A stretch of DNA of 32,569 nucleotides from Bacteroidales bacterium UBA6366 (lineage in GTDB: Bacteria; Bacteroidota; Bacteroidia; Bacteroidales; UBA932). The notes beneath the pieces were generated by a model. That model searched no databases, had not been told where the DNA came from, and worked only from the letters and a program-made list of their open reading frames with translations. The DNA is taken from positions 1-32,569 of the forward strand of contig DJRG01000058.1 of assembly GCA_002438845.1 (NCBI GenBank), given 5' to 3'. Below are positions 30,862 to 32,569 of the stretch, piece after piece; position 1 is the stretch's first letter; each line of letters starts with the position of its first letter. Both the position numbers and the translations under genes were made by a program.

Positions 30862-32313
30862 ATGAATAAATTCTTAAACATGATTGCCGTTTTGGCGGCG
30901 GCGCTGTCGGTTACGGCATGCAAGACAACGGTGCGGAAGCCTCAGACTGTGGACTATCAGATGGAATATACCGTCGGGGACGTCAAGTTTGACATGGTAA
31001 GGATTCCCGCCGGCCACTACACCATGGGCCTTTCCGCGGACAACCGCAGGAAGGTCACCAACGGGATTCCTCACGAGGTGGCTCTCGACGGGTTCGTGAT
31101 CAGCGCCAAACCTGTCTCGCAGGCTCTGTGGACGGCCTTGATGGGTGGCAATCCAAGTTCGGTGCAGAATCCGGACGCACCTGTGGACATGGTCTCATGG
31201 GTGGATGCTGTCAAGTTTCTCGGCAAGTTGAACAAGGCTACCGGCAAGGTGTTCATACTTCCGACAGAGGCGCAGTGGGAATATGCCCAGAGGGCTCGGA
31301 ACGGGAAGGATTTCACGTCTGTGGCCGAGTGGTGCCTCGACAGCTATGACGCTGTGGCGGAGGGCTCCACGGGCAATGAATATTTCAAACCGATGGAACT
31401 GGCCATCAATCCTGAAGGCCCTGCTGAAAAGGACGGAAAGGTTGTCCGCACCGTACTGGAAAGGATAGAGGTGGAAAGCCATACGAAGCGTGCCAAGGTC
31501 GGTTTCAGACTTGTGCAGCCCACCGAAGATGTCTTGACTGACGCGATCCTCGAACCTGTCAACGGCACAGTGGTTGACAGGGAGAAAGTGGACCTTTCGG
31601 ACCCCAAGCCGGAGGTCTTTACTGTAGGCGGTGTCACATTCAAGATGATAAAGATCGGTGGCGGCACATTCTCGATGGGATTCAACGATTATGACGCGCC
31701 ACAGATAGCCTTCTCTGTTCCCGAGAACGAGCAGCCTGCCCATCCTGTCACCCTGGACGATTTCGAGATAGGGGAGACCGAGGTGACCGTGGCCCTTTGG
31801 AACGCCGTGATGGGCTCGGTTCCTTATCTTAACGATCTGGACGAGCCTCGCAAGCCTGTCGGAAATGTCTCATGGTACAACTGCCAGACTTTCATCAGCC
31901 GACTCAACGCCTTGACCGGACGCAAGTTCCGTCTCCCGACCGAGGCTGAGTGGGAATATGCCGCCAGGGGTGGGCGGAAGTCCCGTCACTACGGCTTCAG
32001 CGGTTCCAACGCCTATGATGCCATGTGGTTCGTGGACAACGCGAAGTCAAAATCCAAGGATGTCAAGACCTGCAAGGCCAATGAATTGGGAATATACGAC
32101 ATGAGCGGCAACGTCTGGGAGTGGTGCTATGACCGTGCGGGGGAATATTCAAAAGACGCCCAGGTCAATCCTGTTGGCGCCTCTGAAGGCGGAACGAGAA
32201 TCCTTCGTGGTGGAAGCTGCGCCAGCCGCTGGGATGCCTGCCGCATCACAAACAGGTCATTCATGCCGGCCAAGAACATCAAGGGCACCTTCGGTCTGAG
32301 GCTCGCGCTTTGA
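30862..32313 (+). CDS. Lipoprotein with two SUMF1/FGE-sulfatase-type domains
   Basis: The product is 483 residues; lipobox VTAC with Cys20. Domain 1 (about 40-220) is reduced: it keeps IPAGHYTMG (48-56), LPTEAQWEYA (133-142) and VGFRLV (213-218) but lacks the GNVWEW and RGGS segments. Domain 2 (about 255-483) is complete: GGGTFSMG, RLPTEAEWEYAARGG (357-371), MSGNVWEWCYD (414-424), RGGSCASRWDACR (449-461) and GLRLAL at the end. The two-cysteine arrangement of true formylglycine-generating enzymes (CxxxxC) is not present; here two Cys are seven positions apart, so oxidase activity is unlikely. In Bacteroidota, related lipoproteins (for example GldJ and GldK) are structural parts of surface machinery, but this protein cannot be assigned to them by sequence alone. 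It precedes gcvT by 36 bases. Confidence 0.85.
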   Translation: MNKFLNMIAVLAAALSVTACKTTVRKPQTVDYQMEYTVGDVKFDMVRIPAGHYTMGLSADNRRKVTNGIPHEVALDGFVISAKPVSQALWTALMGGNPSSVQNPDAPVDMVSWVDAVKFLGKLNKATGKVFILPTEAQWEYAQRARNGKDFTSVAEWCLDSYDAVAEGSTGNEYFKPMELAINPEGPAEKDGKVVRTVLERIEVESHTKRAKVGFRLVQPTEDVLTDAILEPVNGTVVDREKVDLSDPKPEVFTVGGVTFKMIKIGGGTFSMGFNDYDAPQIAFSVPENEQPAHPVTLDDFEIGETEVTVALWNAVMGSVPYLNDLDEPRKPVGNVSWYNCQTFISRLNALTGRKFRLPTEAEWEYAARGGRKSRHYGFSGSNAYDAMWFVDNAKSKSKDVKTCKANELGIYDMSGNVWEWCYDRAGEYSKDAQVNPVGASEGGTRILRGGSCASRWDACRITNRSFMPAKNIKGTFGLRLAL

Positions 32314-32349
32314 TACTGAATATTATACTAAACACTGATAATTGATTTT

Positions 32350-32569
32350 ATGGAGGAGCAACTCAAAGTTACCTGTCTGCATGACAGTCACGTGGCTCTC
32401 GGAGCCAAGATGAGTCCTTTCGCTGGATTCGACATGCCGATTCAGTACTCTTCGATCACCGAGGAGCATCTGGCGGTCCGCAACAATGTGGGGATGTTCG
32501 ACGTGTCTCACATGGGTGAGATCTTCGTCAGCGGCCCTGATGCGGAGAAGTTCGTCAACCACATATTCA
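32350..32569 (+). CDS. gcvT: Glycine cleavage system T protein (aminomethyltransferase), 3' end outside the window
   Basis: The first 73 codons are visible and run off the right edge. The enzyme moves the aminomethyl carbon of glycine from the H protein to tetrahydrofolate, releasing ammonia. Seen: LHDSHVALGAKMSPFAGFDMPIQY near residues 10-33 and GMFDVSHMGEI at about 48-58, both signature blocks of the family N-terminus. The start ATG at 32350 follows an AT-rich stretch (AATTGATTTT). No glycine riboswitch-like structure is evident in the 36 bases before it. Confidence 0.93.
   Translation, partial: MEEQLKVTCLHDSHVALGAKMSPFAGFDMPIQYSSITEEHLAVRNNVGMFDVSHMGEIFVSGPDAEKFVNHIF

Noticed and set aside
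30862..32313. SUMF1-domain protein as a formylglycine-generating sulfatase maturase
   Set aside because: The paired active-site cysteines at CxxxxC spacing are missing and no sulfatase gene is nearby.

Overview
The window looks like chromosomal DNA from a member of the order Bacteroidales (Bacteroidota). Three things point there: several consecutive type V (FimA/Mfa1-like) fimbrial lipoprotein genes, -7 boxes of the Bacteroidota type TAnnTTTG (12576-12583, 28592-28599, 30824-30831), and AT-rich start regions without Shine-Dalgarno sequences before some genes. GC is roughly 50-57% in most genes, with clearly AT-rich patches. Genus cannot be decided from this sequence.

Left part (1-24283): fimbrial accessory region. 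(i) The window opens inside the last part of a DUF4906-type fimbrial protein, probably the end of a first fimbrial operon. (ii) A repeat-rich spacer and a lone Rpn/PD-(D/E)XK nuclease gene on the minus strand follow. (iii) Locus A (4935-11577) holds an outer-membrane barrel protein, a FimB/Mfa2-like anchor lipoprotein and four fimbrillins, one of them fused to a GLUG repeat domain. (iv) A 1.1 kb spacer carries the same dispersed repeats and then a good promoter. (v) Locus B (12692-24283) holds an OmpA-like/DUF3575 protein, a DUF5119 anchor lipoprotein, three fimbrillins, a large lipoprotein with an inserted lectin-like stretch and a complete DUF4906 protein related to the one at the left edge. 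Locus B begins with an 11-G tract in the first codons of its first gene, a candidate phase-variation switch.

How the fimbrial genes may work together: in known type V pili, subunits are exported as lipoproteins, cut after an Arg/Lys by a trypsin-like protease and polymerised by strand exchange, while the anchor subunit stays uncut and lipid-bound. Here nine lipoproteins share a Thr-Arg/Lys pair 25-36 residues after the lipid cysteine; the two anchor candidates do not. In each locus the first fimbrillin follows the anchor gene after an AT-rich gap (candidate shaft subunit), and longer composite proteins come later (candidate tip or adhesin subunits).

Right part (24284-32569): ordinary chromosomal genes. 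These are nadD and gmk as a minus-strand pair, a small probable ribbon-helix-helix protein, a MATE exporter, a DMT/EamA transporter, a YitT-family membrane protein, an unrecognised 157-residue protein, a cytoplasmic BspA-type leucine-rich-repeat protein, a lipoprotein with two SUMF1-type domains, and the start of gcvT, which runs off the window. I saw no tRNA, rRNA, CRISPR array, complete insertion sequence or replication origin.
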